In this document: positions 49,629 to 60,001 of the stretch, piece by piece | Position numbering within the stretch: the stretch's first letter is position 1 | How the letters are laid out: each line of letters opens with the position of its first letter | NCBI RefSeq assembly: GCF_022531965.1 | Contig: NZ_CP092831.1 | Span: 5,055,001 to 5,119,000 of the forward strand | Direction: 5' to 3' | DNA from: Paenibacillus peoriae | Lineage (GTDB): Bacteria; Bacillota; Bacilli; Paenibacillales; Paenibacillaceae | DNA: 64,000 nt | Translations under genes and position numbers: made by a program | Notes under the pieces: generated by a model | Databases searched by the model: none | What the model was told of the DNA's origin: nothing | Seen by the model: only the letters and a program-made list of their open reading frames with translations

Positions 49629-49955
49629 AAAAAAGAAAAAGCGCCTCCGCAGCCTAAGCTGCAGAGACGCATGAACGTGGTCCCACTCTGCTTTCGAACA
49701 TATCTGCTGCATAAAAAGCAGATAATCCGTCTTTGGCGTCCTGTAACGGGAACGAATCGGCACGCCCTTGTCACATCAGCATTTGATGCTAATGAGGGTT
49801 CGGGCGCACGGCTCCCAGGCGCATTTCCTCCGCAGGTCAACTGGACGGCTCTCAGCCTGGGGTTTCCCCTCGACCGTCCTCTCTGGCAGATGCCCTTATG
49901 CAGTGTACTTCTCCTGTTCGCAGCCTTTACACGTAAATATCAATCCGTATCAATG
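49629..49955 (-). ncRNA. T-box leader (cysteine specific) of cysE-cysS
   Basis: The RNA from about 49955 contains Stem I hallmarks (GAAGTACACTGC with the AGUA loop, CAGAGAG distal motif). The T-box sequence is AGAGTGGGACCACG (49689-49676), a variant of AGGGTGGNACCGCG. The terminator is GCGTCTCTGCAGC/GCTGCGGAGGCGC (49670-49641), followed by TTTTTCTTTTTT. The candidate specifier is TGC (Cys codon) in GGAAATGCGCC at 49823-49821. Uncharged tRNA-Cys would pair with the leader and allow read-through. It fills the 487-base gap between gltX and cysE. Confidence 0.88.
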
Positions 49956-49960
49956 GAGTC

Positions 49961-49989
49961 ATTATAGCGAAAAGACAACAAATTGACAA
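49961..49989 (-). promoter_or_regulatory. Promoter of the cysE-cysS T-box transcript (sigma-A)
   Basis: Minus strand TTGTCA (49989-49984), 17 bp, TATAAT (49966-49961). It starts seven bases after the gltX stop, so cysE-cysS can be transcribed apart from gltX. Confidence 0.75.
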
Positions 49990-49995
49990 GAAATA

Positions 49996-51456
49996 TCAGC
50001 CTTTAATTTGTGCCTTGAGACGATCCAGTACCTTGTCACGTCCAAGCAAAAAGATAGTTTCATTCAGATCCCGTCCATGCGTTTGGCCTGTAAGAGCCAC
50101 ACGAATCGGCATGAATAATTGTTTCCCCTTAAAACCGGTTTCCTTTTGAACTTCTTTGATCAGCTTAGCCATTTGTGGAGCTGTAAATTCCTCACTCGTT
50201 TCAACTTTACCTGCAAAAGCTCTAAGTACCTCAGGAACCTGCTCTTCGGCCAATACAGCTGCTGCTTCAGCATCCAGTTCCAGATGTGAACGGAAAAACA
50301 ACTCAGACAACGTTACAATATCGGACGCAGATGTCATCTGTTCCTGGTATAAGCGAACAAGGGCCTTAGCCCAATCCAGTTGTTCCGCAGACAGCTCAGT
50401 AGGCAACAGCCCCGCTGTCTGGAGATGTGGAATCGCCATGCTGGCAATTCGCTCAGGATCAGCCTTTTTAATATAGTGATTGTTCAAATAAGCAAGCTTA
50501 TTTGTATCAAACACAGCTGGACTTTTGGACAAACGATTAGGATCGAAAATCGAAATCAGTTGTTCCCGATCATAGATCTCTTCTTCGCCTTCTGGGGACC
50601 AACCCAGCAGTGCGATGAAGTTGAATATAGCTTCTGGCAAATAGCCCAACTTGTCATACTGCTCCATAAACTGAATAATGGATTCGTTACGTTTACTGAG
50701 CTTTTTGTGATCCTCACCTACAATCAGCGTCATATGACCGAAGCGTGGCGGTTCCCACCCGAGAGCTTCAAAGATCATCAACTGCCGCGGTGTATTGGAA
50801 ACATGGTCTTCGCCCCGTAGTACATGCGATATTTTCATCAAATAATCGTCAACTGCTACAGCGAAGTTATATGTCGGAATACCGTCTTTTTTGACGATAA
50901 CAAAATCGCCGCTTTCCTTGGAATTGAACGTAATTTGTCCTTTAACGATATCGTCAAACGTATATTCACGATCTTCCGGTACACGAAAACGAATACTTGG
51001 TACACGGCCCTCTGCTTCAAATGCCTGGCACTGTTCTTCTGTTAGATCACGATGTTTTCCAGAATAGCGCGGTGTCTCCCCACGTGCCGTCTGCTCTTCA
51101 CGCTCGCGCTCCAGCTCTTCTTCAGTGCAGTAACAGCGGTAAGCCAAACCACGATCCAGCAAATCCTGCCAGTATGTTTTATATATGTCCAAGCGTTCAG
51201 TCTGACGATAAGGTCCAAACTCTCCTCCCACGTCTACGCTCTCATCCCAGTCCATACCCAACCATTTCAAATATTTAAGTTGGCTTTCTTCTCCGCCCTC
51301 AATATTGCGCTTCACATCTGTGTCTTCGATTCGAATAATAAATTTCCCACCTTGATTGCGGGCAAACAAATAATTAAATAATGCCGTTCTGGCATTTCCA
51401 ATGTGCAGATGCCCTGTAGGGCTTGGTGCATAACGTACACGAACTTCCGTGCTCAT
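49996..51456 (-). CDS. gltX: Glutamyl-tRNA synthetase
   Basis: Class I synthetase. [20 protein letters not shown] holds the HIGN motif and [20 protein letters not shown] the KLSKR motif; the C-terminal anticodon domain ends in [18 protein letters not shown]. The cysteine motif [14 protein letters not shown] is present. Length is 486 aa. In organisms that make Gln-tRNA by amidation this enzyme also charges tRNA-Gln with Glu, which is likely here. It lies downstream of ispF and upstream of cysE. Confidence 0.97.
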   Translation of the reverse strand: MSTEVRVRYAPSPTGHLHIGNARTALFNYLFARNQGGKFIIRIEDTDVKRNIEGGEESQLKYLKWLGMDWDESVDVGGEFGPYRQTERLDIYKTYWQDLLDRGLAYRCYCTEEELEREREEQTARGETPRYSGKHRDLTEEQCQAFEAEGRVPSIRFRVPEDREYTFDDIVKGQITFNSKESGDFVIVKKDGIPTYNFAVAVDDYLMKISHVLRGEDHVSNTPRQLMIFEALGWEPPRFGHMTLIVGEDHKKLSKRNESIIQFMEQYDKLGYLPEAIFNFIALLGWSPEGEEEIYDREQLISIFDPNRLSKSPAVFDTNKLAYLNNHYIKKADPERIASMAIPHLQTAGLLPTELSAEQLDWAKALVRLYQEQMTSASDIVTLSELFFRSHLELDAEAAAVLAEEQVPEVLRAFAGKVETSEEFTAPQMAKLIKEVQKETGFKGKQLFMPIRVALTGQTHGRDLNETIFLLGRDKVLDRLKAQIKG

Positions 51457-51495
51457 ATAATCTCCTCCAAATTGAATTACTCAAGATGATAGCAT

Positions 51496-51972
51496 TTACT
51501 TGATAAGACAGACAACCGATTGAGCCGCGATTCCTTCACCCCGGCCGGGAAACCCGAGTTGCTCTGTCGTGGTCGCCTTGACGTTCACCTGGGATAGCTC
51601 CTCTGCTTCCAGCGCCCGAGCGATGACTTCATTCATCTGCGGAATATACGATGCCATTTTGGGCTTTTGTGCGATAATCGTAGAATCGATATTCCCCAAG
51701 CGATATCCTCGCTCTTTAGCTAGCCCCCACACATGCTCCAGTAGCTTAAGACTGTCAGCATCCTTAAATTCTGGGTCATTATCCGGAAAATGCTTCCCGA
51801 TGTCTCCCAAGCCAAGCGCGCCCAGGATAGCATCGCTAATGGCATGCAGCAGTACGTCTGCATCGGAATGGCCCAATAAACCTTTTTCATACGGAATATT
51901 CACACCTCCGATGATGCATGGCCTTCCTTCCACCAGCTGGTGGACGTCAAATCCTTGTCCCACTCTGATCAT
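51496..51972 (-). CDS. ispF: 2-C-methyl-D-erythritol 2,4-cyclodiphosphate synthase
   Basis: MEP isoprenoid pathway enzyme. [20 protein letters not shown] and [20 protein letters not shown] carry the zinc-binding Asp and His residues; [20 protein letters not shown] is the C-terminal signature. Length is 158 aa from ATG 51972, whose ATGA overlaps the ispD stop by four bases, so the two are coupled. Confidence 0.97.
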   Translation of the reverse strand: MIRVGQGFDVHQLVEGRPCIIGGVNIPYEKGLLGHSDADVLLHAISDAILGALGLGDIGKHFPDNDPEFKDADSLKLLEHVWGLAKERGYRLGNIDSTIIAQKPKMASYIPQMNEVIARALEAEELSQVNVKATTTEQLGFPGRGEGIAAQSVVCLIK

Positions 51973-52667
51973 TTGATATCCTCTCCCTCTGTTTTCACCC
52001 ATAGCGCCGCCATATCCAAATCCTCCGGTGTAGTAATTTTGATGTTCTTGTAGCTGCCTTGAACGACAGTAACCGGAATGCCTAGCCGCTCTATCAGCAT
52101 AGAATCATCTGTTCCCAAGAATCTCGACTGCTCCGCTTCCTCATAGGCTCGCAGCAGATCGGAAAGACGAAAAGTCTGTGGCGTTTGAATACTCCACAGA
52201 CTTCGGCGATCCGGCGTTGCTGTAATGATACCATCCCCGTTCACTTGCTTGACCGTATCCTTTACAGGTACTGCCGCTACAGAAGCACCAGTACGCTGGG
52301 CTGCCTCAAGGCATGAACGTACAAGCTCAGGTTGAATGAGTGGACGCACACCATCATGCACCATCACCCAATCCGCTTGTAAGTGGCGCAGACCGCGATA
52401 GACCGAATGCTGGCGTTCACTGCCACCAGCTACCACCCGTACATTTTTACCGATTTTGTATTGATGAATCCAATCTCGGCAGCGTTCCACATCTGCTGTC
52501 CCAGTCACCATCACCATTTCATCCACTTCGGGCATAGCTGCGAATATTTCAAGTGTATGTATGAAGATGGGCTTGTCCCGCAAAAGCAGAAATTGCTTGC
52601 TCTCCTGCGTCCCCATACGGGAGCCGCGCCCTGCTGCCACAATGACAACTCCTACCCGATTGTTCAT
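51969..52667 (-). CDS. ispD: 2-C-methyl-D-erythritol 4-phosphate cytidylyltransferase
   Basis: It makes CDP-methylerythritol in the MEP pathway. The nucleotide-binding [36 protein letters not shown] and [16 protein letters not shown] are family motifs. Length is 232 aa. ATG 52667 follows AGGAGTTATTTGA. It is upstream of and overlaps ispF. Confidence 0.97.
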   Translation of the reverse strand: MNNRVGVVIVAAGRGSRMGTQESKQFLLLRDKPIFIHTLEIFAAMPEVDEMVMVTGTADVERCRDWIHQYKIGKNVRVVAGGSERQHSVYRGLRHLQADWVMVHDGVRPLIQPELVRSCLEAAQRTGASVAAVPVKDTVKQVNGDGIITATPDRRSLWSIQTPQTFRLSDLLRAYEEAEQSRFLGTDDSMLIERLGIPVTVVQGSYKNIKITTPEDLDMAALWVKTEGEDIK

Positions 52668-52737
52668 TCAAATAACTCCTGCCCTGATCGCACTTGGACG
52701 ATCCGTATGATAACACATCTACTTCATCATACCGCGT

Positions 52738-53823
52738 TTATTGAGCTTTTTCCAATAATTTCGGTTTGGCAAAGATCATACGTCCGGCAGAGGTCTGAAG
52801 TACACTCGTGACCAGCACCTCCATAAGAGAGCCAATATAGTCACGTCCGCCTTCCACAACAATCATCGTACCATCATCCAGATAGGCTACACCCTGCCCA
52901 TGCTCCTTGCCGTCTTTAATAATCTGCACCATAATTTCCTCACCGGGTAGTACGACAGGCTTCACTGCATTCGCCAAATCGTTAATATTCAGCACTGATA
53001 CACCTTGCAGTTCGCATACTTTATTCAGGTTAAAATCGTTAGTTACAACTTTACCCTGTAACACCTTTGCCAGCTTGACCAACTTACTGTCAACCTCTGA
53101 AATTTCCTCAAAATCACCTTCGTAAATGAGCACATTCACATCCAGCTCTTTTTGGATTTTATTCAAAATATCCAGGCCCCGTCGTCCACGATTACGCTTA
53201 AGTAAATCTGATGAATCTGCAATATGCTGAAGCTCCTCTAACACAAATTCAGGAATCACAATCGTTCCTTCAATAAAACCTGTCTTGCAGATATCTGCAA
53301 TACGCCCATCTATAATGACGCTGGTGTCCAAAATTTTATGTTCCTCCAGCTTACGTTCTTCTGCACCCGTTCCCCGACCAAAAAAGCCAGAACTCCAAAA
53401 GGATGACAGCTCGTCCCGCTTTTCTAGTCCAACCATTAATCCCACATATCCACATATCACGGTAACAGCCGTCTGGATAAGTTGACCCGGGGCCCCCAAC
53501 CATGAAAAAAGCGGATAGACTGCTAAGGAAAGTATCAATCCCACCGCTAAACCAATCACACCTGCCATCATCTCGTTCATCGGAATTCGTACCAAGCCTT
53601 CAATGCCCTGTTGCAACCGGTTCGCCACGGATGCTCCTGCGAATGAGCACCCGGCCATAAATAACACTGCTCCCGCCATCATCCAAACAACCATTCCCGG
53701 TAAAGACCCATCACTCAACCATTCTGGCATCCACGATACAATGCCCCCTACCCGCTGGTATAACGTATAGCCAAACCATGCTCCGCACAATCCTGTAAAA
53801 GTTAAAATAGCCTTTCTCCACAT
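52738..53823 (-). CDS. PIN and TRAM domain membrane protein (YacL family)
   Basis: Four hydrophobic segments in the first 130 residues (MWRKAILTFTGLCGAWFGYT, WMMAGAVLFMAGCSFAGA, MAGVIGLAVGLILSLAVYPL, VTVICGYVGLMVGL) are followed by a PIN nuclease-like domain (LDTSVIIDGRIADICKTGFI ... VLEELQHIADS, NRGRRGLDIL, VVTNDFNLNKVCELQGV) and a C-terminal TRAM RNA-binding domain (GEEIMVQIIKDGKEHGQGVA). Length is 361 aa. It is YacL in Bacillus, and its cellular role is not established. The PIN acidic residues are conserved. Confidence 0.9.
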   Translation of the reverse strand: MWRKAILTFTGLCGAWFGYTLYQRVGGIVSWMPEWLSDGSLPGMVVWMMAGAVLFMAGCSFAGASVANRLQQGIEGLVRIPMNEMMAGVIGLAVGLILSLAVYPLFSWLGAPGQLIQTAVTVICGYVGLMVGLEKRDELSSFWSSGFFGRGTGAEERKLEEHKILDTSVIIDGRIADICKTGFIEGTIVIPEFVLEELQHIADSSDLLKRNRGRRGLDILNKIQKELDVNVLIYEGDFEEISEVDSKLVKLAKVLQGKVVTNDFNLNKVCELQGVSVLNINDLANAVKPVVLPGEEIMVQIIKDGKEHGQGVAYLDDGTMIVVEGGRDYIGSLMEVLVTSVLQTSAGRMIFAKPKLLEKAQ

Positions 53824-53947
53824 TGAATCTCTATACCTCCTTTATTTTCTTTTCATTAGTCTGCTATTTATTGGATACATAGCATTTCTCTTACCAGTAT
53901 GATCCATTTCCCACATAACTAACCCTGTGTTTTCACTTTTTATGCAT

Positions 53948-53994
53948 AAAAAAAGCATTTATCCCCTTGAAATAATTCAAGGAAATAAATGCTT
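53948..53994 (-). terminator. Intrinsic terminator after pssA
   Basis: Stem AAGCATTTAT..CCTTGA/TCAAGG..ATAAATGCTT with a central loop (53953-53994 region), followed on the minus strand by TTTTTTT. It lies 15 bases after the pssA stop. This ends the radA-disA-pssA stretch before the YacL gene. Confidence 0.8.
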
Positions 53995-54008
53995 ATACTT
54001 GCTTGATA

Positions 54009-54755
54009 CTACCGCTGTGAATGACGATATTGATCGTCCTGTTCTTCCTGACTGGAACGATCCCGATCACGCCCACGTCTGCGTGATAGTTTACGAATGT
54101 TCAGCCTCATACCATACAATGCATACAGCACCAGTGGCACAAAAATCAGCTTCGACAGCTGGTCAGGGAATTTAACAGCCAACACCACCGCTGCAATTAC
54201 GACCCATGGAGCCACCCAAATTGCTTTTTTCGGGAGGCCAACCTTTTTAAAATTTGGATATTTCATGGAGCTGACCATCAAATAAGAGACCAGCAACATG
54301 GCAATCGACATGTATAACAAAGAAATATCGTTATGGAATAAGGACAAAGTGGCTAATACGCCACCTGCTGCCGGAATTGGTAGACCCGTAAAATAACCTG
54401 GTACACCAGGACGTACGTTAAATCGAGCCAAACGCAACGCTCCGCACATCGGGAAAATGGCAGTAACCGTCCAAGCGAGAGCCGAATTCGCATCATGAAA
54501 AGCAACCATGTACATAATAACTGCGGGAGCAACACCAAAAGATATCATATCTGATAAGGAGTCCAGTTCTTTACCGAATTCGCTTTGGGCATTCAGGACC
54601 CGGGCCATTCTTCCATCCAGTCCGTCCAACAACATGGCGACAATAACCATAATAGCGGCAAGACTGTATTTTCCGTCTACAGCCAATAAAATGGCGATCA
54701 TTCCGAGAAACAAGTTACCTAAGGTACACAAGTTCGGAATTGATTTGGTAATCAT
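54009..54755 (-). CDS. pssA: CDP-diacylglycerol-serine O-phosphatidyltransferase
   Basis: It makes phosphatidylserine, precursor of phosphatidylethanolamine. The CDP-alcohol phosphotransferase signature DGLDGRMARVLNAQSEFGKE continues into LDSLSDMISFG (residues about 43-74), with the catalytic Asp residues in place, and six or so membrane helices follow. The last 30 residues are highly charged and serine/arginine/aspartate-rich (SRRRGRDRDRSSQEEQDDQY). Length is 248 aa. In Bacillus pssA is in another locus, so its place between disA and the YacL gene is notable. ATG 54755 has GAGGTGAAGAG upstream. Confidence 0.95.
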   Translation of the reverse strand: MITKSIPNLCTLGNLFLGMIAILLAVDGKYSLAAIMVIVAMLLDGLDGRMARVLNAQSEFGKELDSLSDMISFGVAPAVIMYMVAFHDANSALAWTVTAIFPMCGALRLARFNVRPGVPGYFTGLPIPAAGGVLATLSLFHNDISLLYMSIAMLLVSYLMVSSMKYPNFKKVGLPKKAIWVAPWVVIAAVVLAVKFPDQLSKLIFVPLVLYALYGMRLNIRKLSRRRGRDRDRSSQEEQDDQYRHSQR

Positions 54756-54809
54756 CTCTTCACCTCAATGTATGAATTGTTCCATTATAATCCTTTCACT
54801 GTATTACAT

Positions 54810-55886
54810 TTACATTTGCCTGTCAATGAAAACTTGTTCCTGCAAACGTTTAAGACCTTCTTTAATCGTACGCGCACGAACCTCTCCAATACCATCCACT
54901 TCATCCAGTTCTTCTATCGTTGCTGTGATGACATGTGGAAAACGTCCAAACCGCTCTACCAGATTATGAATAATCACATTCGGTAAACGCGGTATCTTGT
55001 TCAGTACCCGATAGCCGCGTGCAGCAATATACTCCTCTGATGTCGCAGCTGAAGAAGGGTAGCCTAGTAAACGTACAATATGATTCACATCCAACAATTC
55101 GTCGTCCGTAGAACGTTTGAGTCCCAATATAATTTCACGAATCTTTTCGTCGCTATCGTCTTTGGCATAATCCTTATACAACAACCATGCTTCTTCCTCA
55201 ATATTGCTGACAAGCTCTTCCATCTGCATACTAATTAGACGGCCCTCATTTCCGAGCTCGTTAATAAATCGTTTGATCTCCATTTTGATGCGCAGCACCA
55301 TTTCGATCCGTTGGATGACATTAACGACCTCCGGCATGGTAACCAGCTCTTCAAATTCAGATGCTGTCAAATTCGTAGAGGCTTGCCCCAACACAGATCT
55401 ATATTTTTCTAACGTCTGAATAGCCTGATTGGCTTTCGTTAAAATAACCCCGATTTCCTTGAGCGCATACCGTAATGTCCCCTGATACAAGGTAATAATA
55501 TTACGCCGCTGGGAAATAGACACAACTAATTTGCCAGTCTGCTTTGCAACTCGTTCTGCTGTCCGGTGCCGAATTCCTGTTTCAATTGAAGAAATGGAGG
55601 AGTCCGGAATCAGTTGCGTATTGGCATATAAAATTCGTTTTAAATCCTCGCTTAATATGATTGCGCCGTCCATTTTAGCCAACTCATATAAATAGTTCGG
55701 TGAAAAATCACAATTGATGGAGAAACCGCCATCCACGACTTCCATAACTTCTGGGCTATAGCCAACGACCAGAAGAGCACCCGTTTTGGCACGCAAAACG
55801 TTTTCCAACCCGTCGCGAAAGGGAGTTCCCGGTGCCACAAGCCGCAGCAAATCGTTCATTTTATCCAGTTGGCTCGCTTCTTTCAT
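54810..55886 (-). CDS. disA: DNA integrity scanning diadenylate cyclase DisA
   Basis: Synthesises c-di-AMP and pauses at branched DNA to signal damage before sporulation. The DAC domain (about residues 1-145) has [20 protein letters not shown] with the DGA motif and [20 protein letters not shown] with the RHRTAE motif. The helical spine and the C-terminal helix-hairpin-helix region ([40 protein letters not shown]) follow. Start ATG 55886 (358 aa) has AGGGGGC eight bases upstream; TTG two codons earlier is possible. It begins 12 bases after radA. Confidence 0.97.
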   Translation of the reverse strand: MKEASQLDKMNDLLRLVAPGTPFRDGLENVLRAKTGALLVVGYSPEVMEVVDGGFSINCDFSPNYLYELAKMDGAIILSEDLKRILYANTQLIPDSSISSIETGIRHRTAERVAKQTGKLVVSISQRRNIITLYQGTLRYALKEIGVILTKANQAIQTLEKYRSVLGQASTNLTASEFEELVTMPEVVNVIQRIEMVLRIKMEIKRFINELGNEGRLISMQMEELVSNIEEEAWLLYKDYAKDDSDEKIREIILGLKRSTDDELLDVNHIVRLLGYPSSAATSEEYIAARGYRVLNKIPRLPNVIIHNLVERFGRFPHVITATIEELDEVDGIGEVRARTIKEGLKRLQEQVFIDRQM

Positions 55887-55898
55887 TCTCAATGCCCC

Positions 55899-57272
55899 CT
55901 AATCTAATGCGGCTGCTAGTGCATCTGCCACCGTTCCTACTCCTATAATTTGTATCCCTTTCGGATGTGTCCAACCCTTCAAGCTTTTCTCCGGCATGAT
56001 CACCCGTTTGAAACCTAGTTTCTCCGCTTCTCGTACTCGCTGTTCTGCTCGGGATACCGCGCGCACCTCACCTGTCAGTCCCACCTCGCCAAAAATCACA
56101 TCATACGGCTTTGTAGGAGCATCCCTAAAGCTGGAAGCAATGCTCACAGCTATAGCCAAATCCACCGCCGGTTCATCCAACTTCACGCCTCCGGCTACGT
56201 TGAGATAAGCGTCCTGGTTTTGCAAAAACATGCCCATCCGCTTTTCTAGCACGGCTATGATTAATCCCATTCGATGATGGTCGACTCCTGTGCCCATTCG
56301 GCGTGGAGATGGAAAATGTGTAGCTGCAATCAATGCTTGCAGTTCAACCAATACAGGTCGGGTTCCTTCCATACTGGCTACAACAGTAGAACCTGCCACC
56401 CCCAGTGGCCGTTCAGACAGGAATAGTTCAGAAGGATTCGAAACCTCACGCAAACCGCTTTCAGCCATTTCAAAAATACCAATTTCATTTGTAGAACCAA
56501 AACGATTTTTAACTGCACGCAAAAGCCGATACGTATGGTGACGCTCTCCTTCAAAATAAAGTACACAATCAACCATATGTTCCAACAAACGCGGACCTGC
56601 AATGGCCCCTTCCTTGGTCACATGTCCTACCAATACCGTAGCAATACCTAGCCCCTTGGCAATTCGCATAAAGCGTGAAGTACACTCTCGCACCTGAGCC
56701 ACACTACCTGGTGCACTCGTCACCTCAGGCAAATATACAGTCTGTATCGAGTCGATGACCAAAAATTCCGGCTTCAAGCTGTCCACCGCTTCTTCAATCG
56801 TCTCCAAATTCGTCTCACATAATACGTATAGGCTGGGGGACAAGGCACCGAGTCGATCTGCACGTAGTTTCGTTTGACGGACAGATTCCTCACCAGACAC
56901 GTACAGCACCTTTAAACCAGTTAAAGCCAGCTCATTAGATGTTTGCAGCATAAGCGTAGATTTACCGATTCCCGGATCACCGCCCACCAAAACGAGTGAA
57001 CCCGGCACCACACCTCCACCGAGTACTCGATTCAATTCGCCAATTCCCGTCAAAATTCGTGCTTCTTTACCGCTCTCCACCTCTATAATAGGGAGTGGCT
57101 TGTCTTTTGTGCTATGAGTAAGAAGGGAAGACCCCATTCCTTGAGTTTTTACAACGCTTTCTGTTTCTTCGACCATGGAATTCCATGCCTGGCATCCAGG
57201 ACATTTTCCGTACCATTTGGGCGATTCATAACCACATTCCGTACAGGAAAACTTAGTTTTCACTTTAGCCAT
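55899..57272 (-). CDS. radA: DNA repair ATPase RadA (Sms)
   Basis: Hexameric branch-migration helicase in recombination. N-terminal zinc finger [19 protein letters not shown], Walker [13 protein letters not shown], the RadA-specific KNRFG ([19 protein letters not shown]) and a C-terminal Lon-protease-like domain without a catalytic Ser-Lys pair that I could identify. Length is 457 aa. ATG 57272 follows AAGGAGCCAAGGAACAAAGT. It is separated from clpC by a terminator, unlike the continuous operon in Bacillus. Confidence 0.97.
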   Translation of the reverse strand: MAKVKTKFSCTECGYESPKWYGKCPGCQAWNSMVEETESVVKTQGMGSSLLTHSTKDKPLPIIEVESGKEARILTGIGELNRVLGGGVVPGSLVLVGGDPGIGKSTLMLQTSNELALTGLKVLYVSGEESVRQTKLRADRLGALSPSLYVLCETNLETIEEAVDSLKPEFLVIDSIQTVYLPEVTSAPGSVAQVRECTSRFMRIAKGLGIATVLVGHVTKEGAIAGPRLLEHMVDCVLYFEGERHHTYRLLRAVKNRFGSTNEIGIFEMAESGLREVSNPSELFLSERPLGVAGSTVVASMEGTRPVLVELQALIAATHFPSPRRMGTGVDHHRMGLIIAVLEKRMGMFLQNQDAYLNVAGGVKLDEPAVDLAIAVSIASSFRDAPTKPYDVIFGEVGLTGEVRAVSRAEQRVREAEKLGFKRVIMPEKSLKGWTHPKGIQIIGVGTVADALAAALD

Positions 57273-57440
57273 ACTTTGTTCCTTGGCTCCTTATTGACGA
57301 CGATGATGTCAAATTTATGTTCATACAGCCCAGAAAGAGCTGTAACAATAAAAGTTTACCATTGAAGCTTGGCGGACGTAAAGCAATATCACAAACTTTC
57401 CCAAAGCATTTACCCAACCTTTTCACCGTGTTTTATACAC

Positions 57441-57488
57441 AAAAAGGGTGTCTTCGCAATAGCTTTCCAGCCTGCGAGACACCCTTTT
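57441..57488 (-). terminator. Intrinsic terminator between clpC and radA
   Basis: Minus strand AAGGGTGTCTCGCAGG ... GCGAAGACACCCTT followed by TTTGTG. It lies 25 bases past the clpC stop. The A-run on the other side makes it look bidirectional. Confidence 0.75.
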
Positions 57489-57512
57489 CTACTATTTATT
57501 TAGTAAACTGCC

Positions 57513-59957
57513 TTAGGACTTGGCAGATACATTATCCTTTTTCGTTACAGTCAATGCACCGTTCTCCTCATCAATGAAAAGAGAGTCACCTTTAGTGATG
57601 TTGCCAGTCAATAGTTCCTCGGACAGGCGATCTTCAATATGCTTCTGGATTGCACGACGCAATGGACGCGCACCATACGCTGGATCAAAGCCTTCCTTGG
57701 CAAGGAATTTTTTAGCATTGTCTGTCAACTCGAAGTCCACTTCATACTCATTCAGGCGCTTACGCAGCTCCTCAGACATGAGTGACACAATTTCAGCAAT
57801 ATGTTTTTCTTCGAGAGAATGGAAAACGATAATTTCATCAATCCGGTTCAAGAACTCAGGACGGAAACTTTTCTTCAATTCATCCATCACTTTGCCCTTC
57901 ATATTATCGTAATCCGCTCCAGCGTCCACTACAGCTGTAAAACCAAGCGTGGAGTTACGTTTAATCGCCTGTGCACCAACATTTGATGTTAGGATGATGA
58001 GTGTATTACGGAAATCAACGACACGACCTTTGGAATCTGTCAGACGACCATCTTCCAGTACTTGCAGAAGAATATTGAATACTTCTGGGTGTGCTTTTTC
58101 AATTTCATCCAGCAATACAACAGAGTAAGGCTTACGACGTACCTTCTCGGTCAGTTGACCGCCTTCCTCATATCCAACGTACCCTGGAGGCGCTCCTACC
58201 AGACGAGACGTTGAGTGTTTCTCCATATATTCAGACATATCAATACGGATAACCGCATTTTCATCTCCAAACATGGATTCAGCCAAGGCGCGTGCCAACT
58301 CTGTTTTGCCAACCCCAGTTGGACCGAGGAAAATAAAGGACCCAATTGGACGCTTCGGATCTTTCAGTCCGGCACGTGCCCGGCGAATCGCCCGGCTTAC
58401 TGCCTTAACTGCTTCGTCCTGTCCAATTACCCGCTCATGCAGCAACTCTTCCATATTCAACAAGCGGTGTGTTTCTTCCTCTTTCAGCTTGCTGACTGGA
58501 ACACCTGTCCAGATTGCAACGACTTGAGCGATATCCTCTGGGGTAACTTCAGAATCTGTACGCCCCTGTTGTTCTTTCCATTGGTTTTTCGTCACGTCTA
58601 GCTCTTCGCGGATTTTTTGCTCTGTATCGCGCAGGGCTGCCGCTTTTTCAAACTCCTGACTTTGTACCGCTGAATCCTTTTCCTTCCGGATATCTTCCAG
58701 ACGGTTTTCCAGCTGTTTCAGGTTTGGCGGTACAGTGTAAGAATTCAGCCTTACTTTGGAGCCCGCTTCATCAATAAGATCAATAGCCTTATCTGGAAGG
58801 AAGCGGTCGGTGATATAACGATCTGACAATTTTACGGCCGCTTCAATAGCTTCATCTGTGATCTTTACACGGTGATGCGCTTCGTAACGGTCACGCAGAC
58901 CATACAGAATTTGAATCGCCTCTTCTGGAGAAGGTTGATCCACTGTAATGGGTTGAAAGCGACGCTCCAAAGCAGCATCTTTCTCAATATATTTGCGGTA
59001 TTCATCCAGCGTGGTCGCACCGATGCATTGCAGCTCGCCACGTGCCAGAGCAGGTTTCAGGATGTTGGACGCATCAATTGCGCCTTCCGCTCCACCAGCA
59101 CCAATCAGCGTATGCAGCTCGTCAATGAACAACACGATATTACCCGCTTGACGAATCTCGTCCATAATCTTTTTCAAACGATCCTCGAATTCGCCACGAT
59201 ACTTGGTGCCTGCTACCACAGAGCCCATATCCAGTGTCATTACGCGCTTGTCGCGCAACGTTTCGGGAATCTCATTCGCTATGATTTTTTGAGCCAATCC
59301 TTCGGCAATCGCCGTTTTACCTACCCCAGGCTCACCAATCAGAACCGGATTGTTCTTTGTACGGCGGCTGAGCACCTGAATTACGCGTTCAATTTCCTTG
59401 CTACGCCCAATAACAGGGTCCAGGTTGTTTTCCTTCGCAGATGCCGTCAGATCGCGTGCCAGACTGTCCAGGGTTGGCGTGCTGACATTAGCTGGAGCAC
59501 CGTGATGGCTGGAAACAGCCTCGCTGCTGCCGAGCAATTGAAGCACTTGCTGACGCGCTTTGTTCAGACTGATGCCCAGGTTATTCAGTACCCGTGCTGC
59601 TACGCCTTCGCCTTCACGAATAAGACCCAGCAAAATATGTTCTGTACCTACATAGGTATGGCCCAGTTTGCGGGCTTCATCCATAGACAGTTCGATGACT
59701 TTTTTGGCACGTGGAGTATAGGCAATGTTCGTCGGTTGCTCTTGACCGCGTCCAATCAACGTTTCCACTTCATCCTGGATTTTTTCCAGTCCCAGGCCCA
59801 AACCGATTAAGGCTTTCGCTGCTATTCCTTCACCTTCACGAATGAGGCCTAGCAAAATGTGCTCTGTACCAATGTTGTTGTGTCCCAATCGAACTGCTTC
59901 TTCCTGAGCCAAAGCAAGCACTTTCTGTGCACGTTCCGTAAATCTTCCAAACATCAT
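57513..59957 (-). CDS. clpC: ATP-dependent Clp protease ATPase subunit ClpC
   Basis: HSP100 unfoldase for ClpP. Two Clp_N repeats at residues 1-145 ([39 protein letters not shown]), the first AAA+ with GEPGVGKT and the second with GPTGVGKT, and a coiled-coil M domain carrying UVR-like sequence ([20 protein letters not shown], near 420-450) where McsB/MecA act. Length is 814 aa. The start is ATG 59957 or the next codon, with GGAGGTGCAGGATAT upstream. It is the last gene of the ctsR operon. Confidence 0.98.
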   Translation of the reverse strand: MMFGRFTERAQKVLALAQEEAVRLGHNNIGTEHILLGLIREGEGIAAKALIGLGLGLEKIQDEVETLIGRGQEQPTNIAYTPRAKKVIELSMDEARKLGHTYVGTEHILLGLIREGEGVAARVLNNLGISLNKARQQVLQLLGSSEAVSSHHGAPANVSTPTLDSLARDLTASAKENNLDPVIGRSKEIERVIQVLSRRTKNNPVLIGEPGVGKTAIAEGLAQKIIANEIPETLRDKRVMTLDMGSVVAGTKYRGEFEDRLKKIMDEIRQAGNIVLFIDELHTLIGAGGAEGAIDASNILKPALARGELQCIGATTLDEYRKYIEKDAALERRFQPITVDQPSPEEAIQILYGLRDRYEAHHRVKITDEAIEAAVKLSDRYITDRFLPDKAIDLIDEAGSKVRLNSYTVPPNLKQLENRLEDIRKEKDSAVQSQEFEKAAALRDTEQKIREELDVTKNQWKEQQGRTDSEVTPEDIAQVVAIWTGVPVSKLKEEETHRLLNMEELLHERVIGQDEAVKAVSRAIRRARAGLKDPKRPIGSFIFLGPTGVGKTELARALAESMFGDENAVIRIDMSEYMEKHSTSRLVGAPPGYVGYEEGGQLTEKVRRKPYSVVLLDEIEKAHPEVFNILLQVLEDGRLTDSKGRVVDFRNTLIILTSNVGAQAIKRNSTLGFTAVVDAGADYDNMKGKVMDELKKSFRPEFLNRIDEIIVFHSLEEKHIAEIVSLMSEELRKRLNEYEVDFELTDNAKKFLAKEGFDPAYGARPLRRAIQKHIEDRLSEELLTGNITKGDSLFIDEENGALTVTKKDNVSAKS

Positions 59958-60001
59958 ATATCCTGCACCTCCACAGTGTGTATTTCAGATCATTTTATAT
60001 A

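Noticed and set aside
57273..57440. Small gene or regulatory RNA between clpC terminator and radA
   Set aside because: No open frame with a ribosome binding site and no clear promoter pair were found; only a few AT-rich stretches are present.
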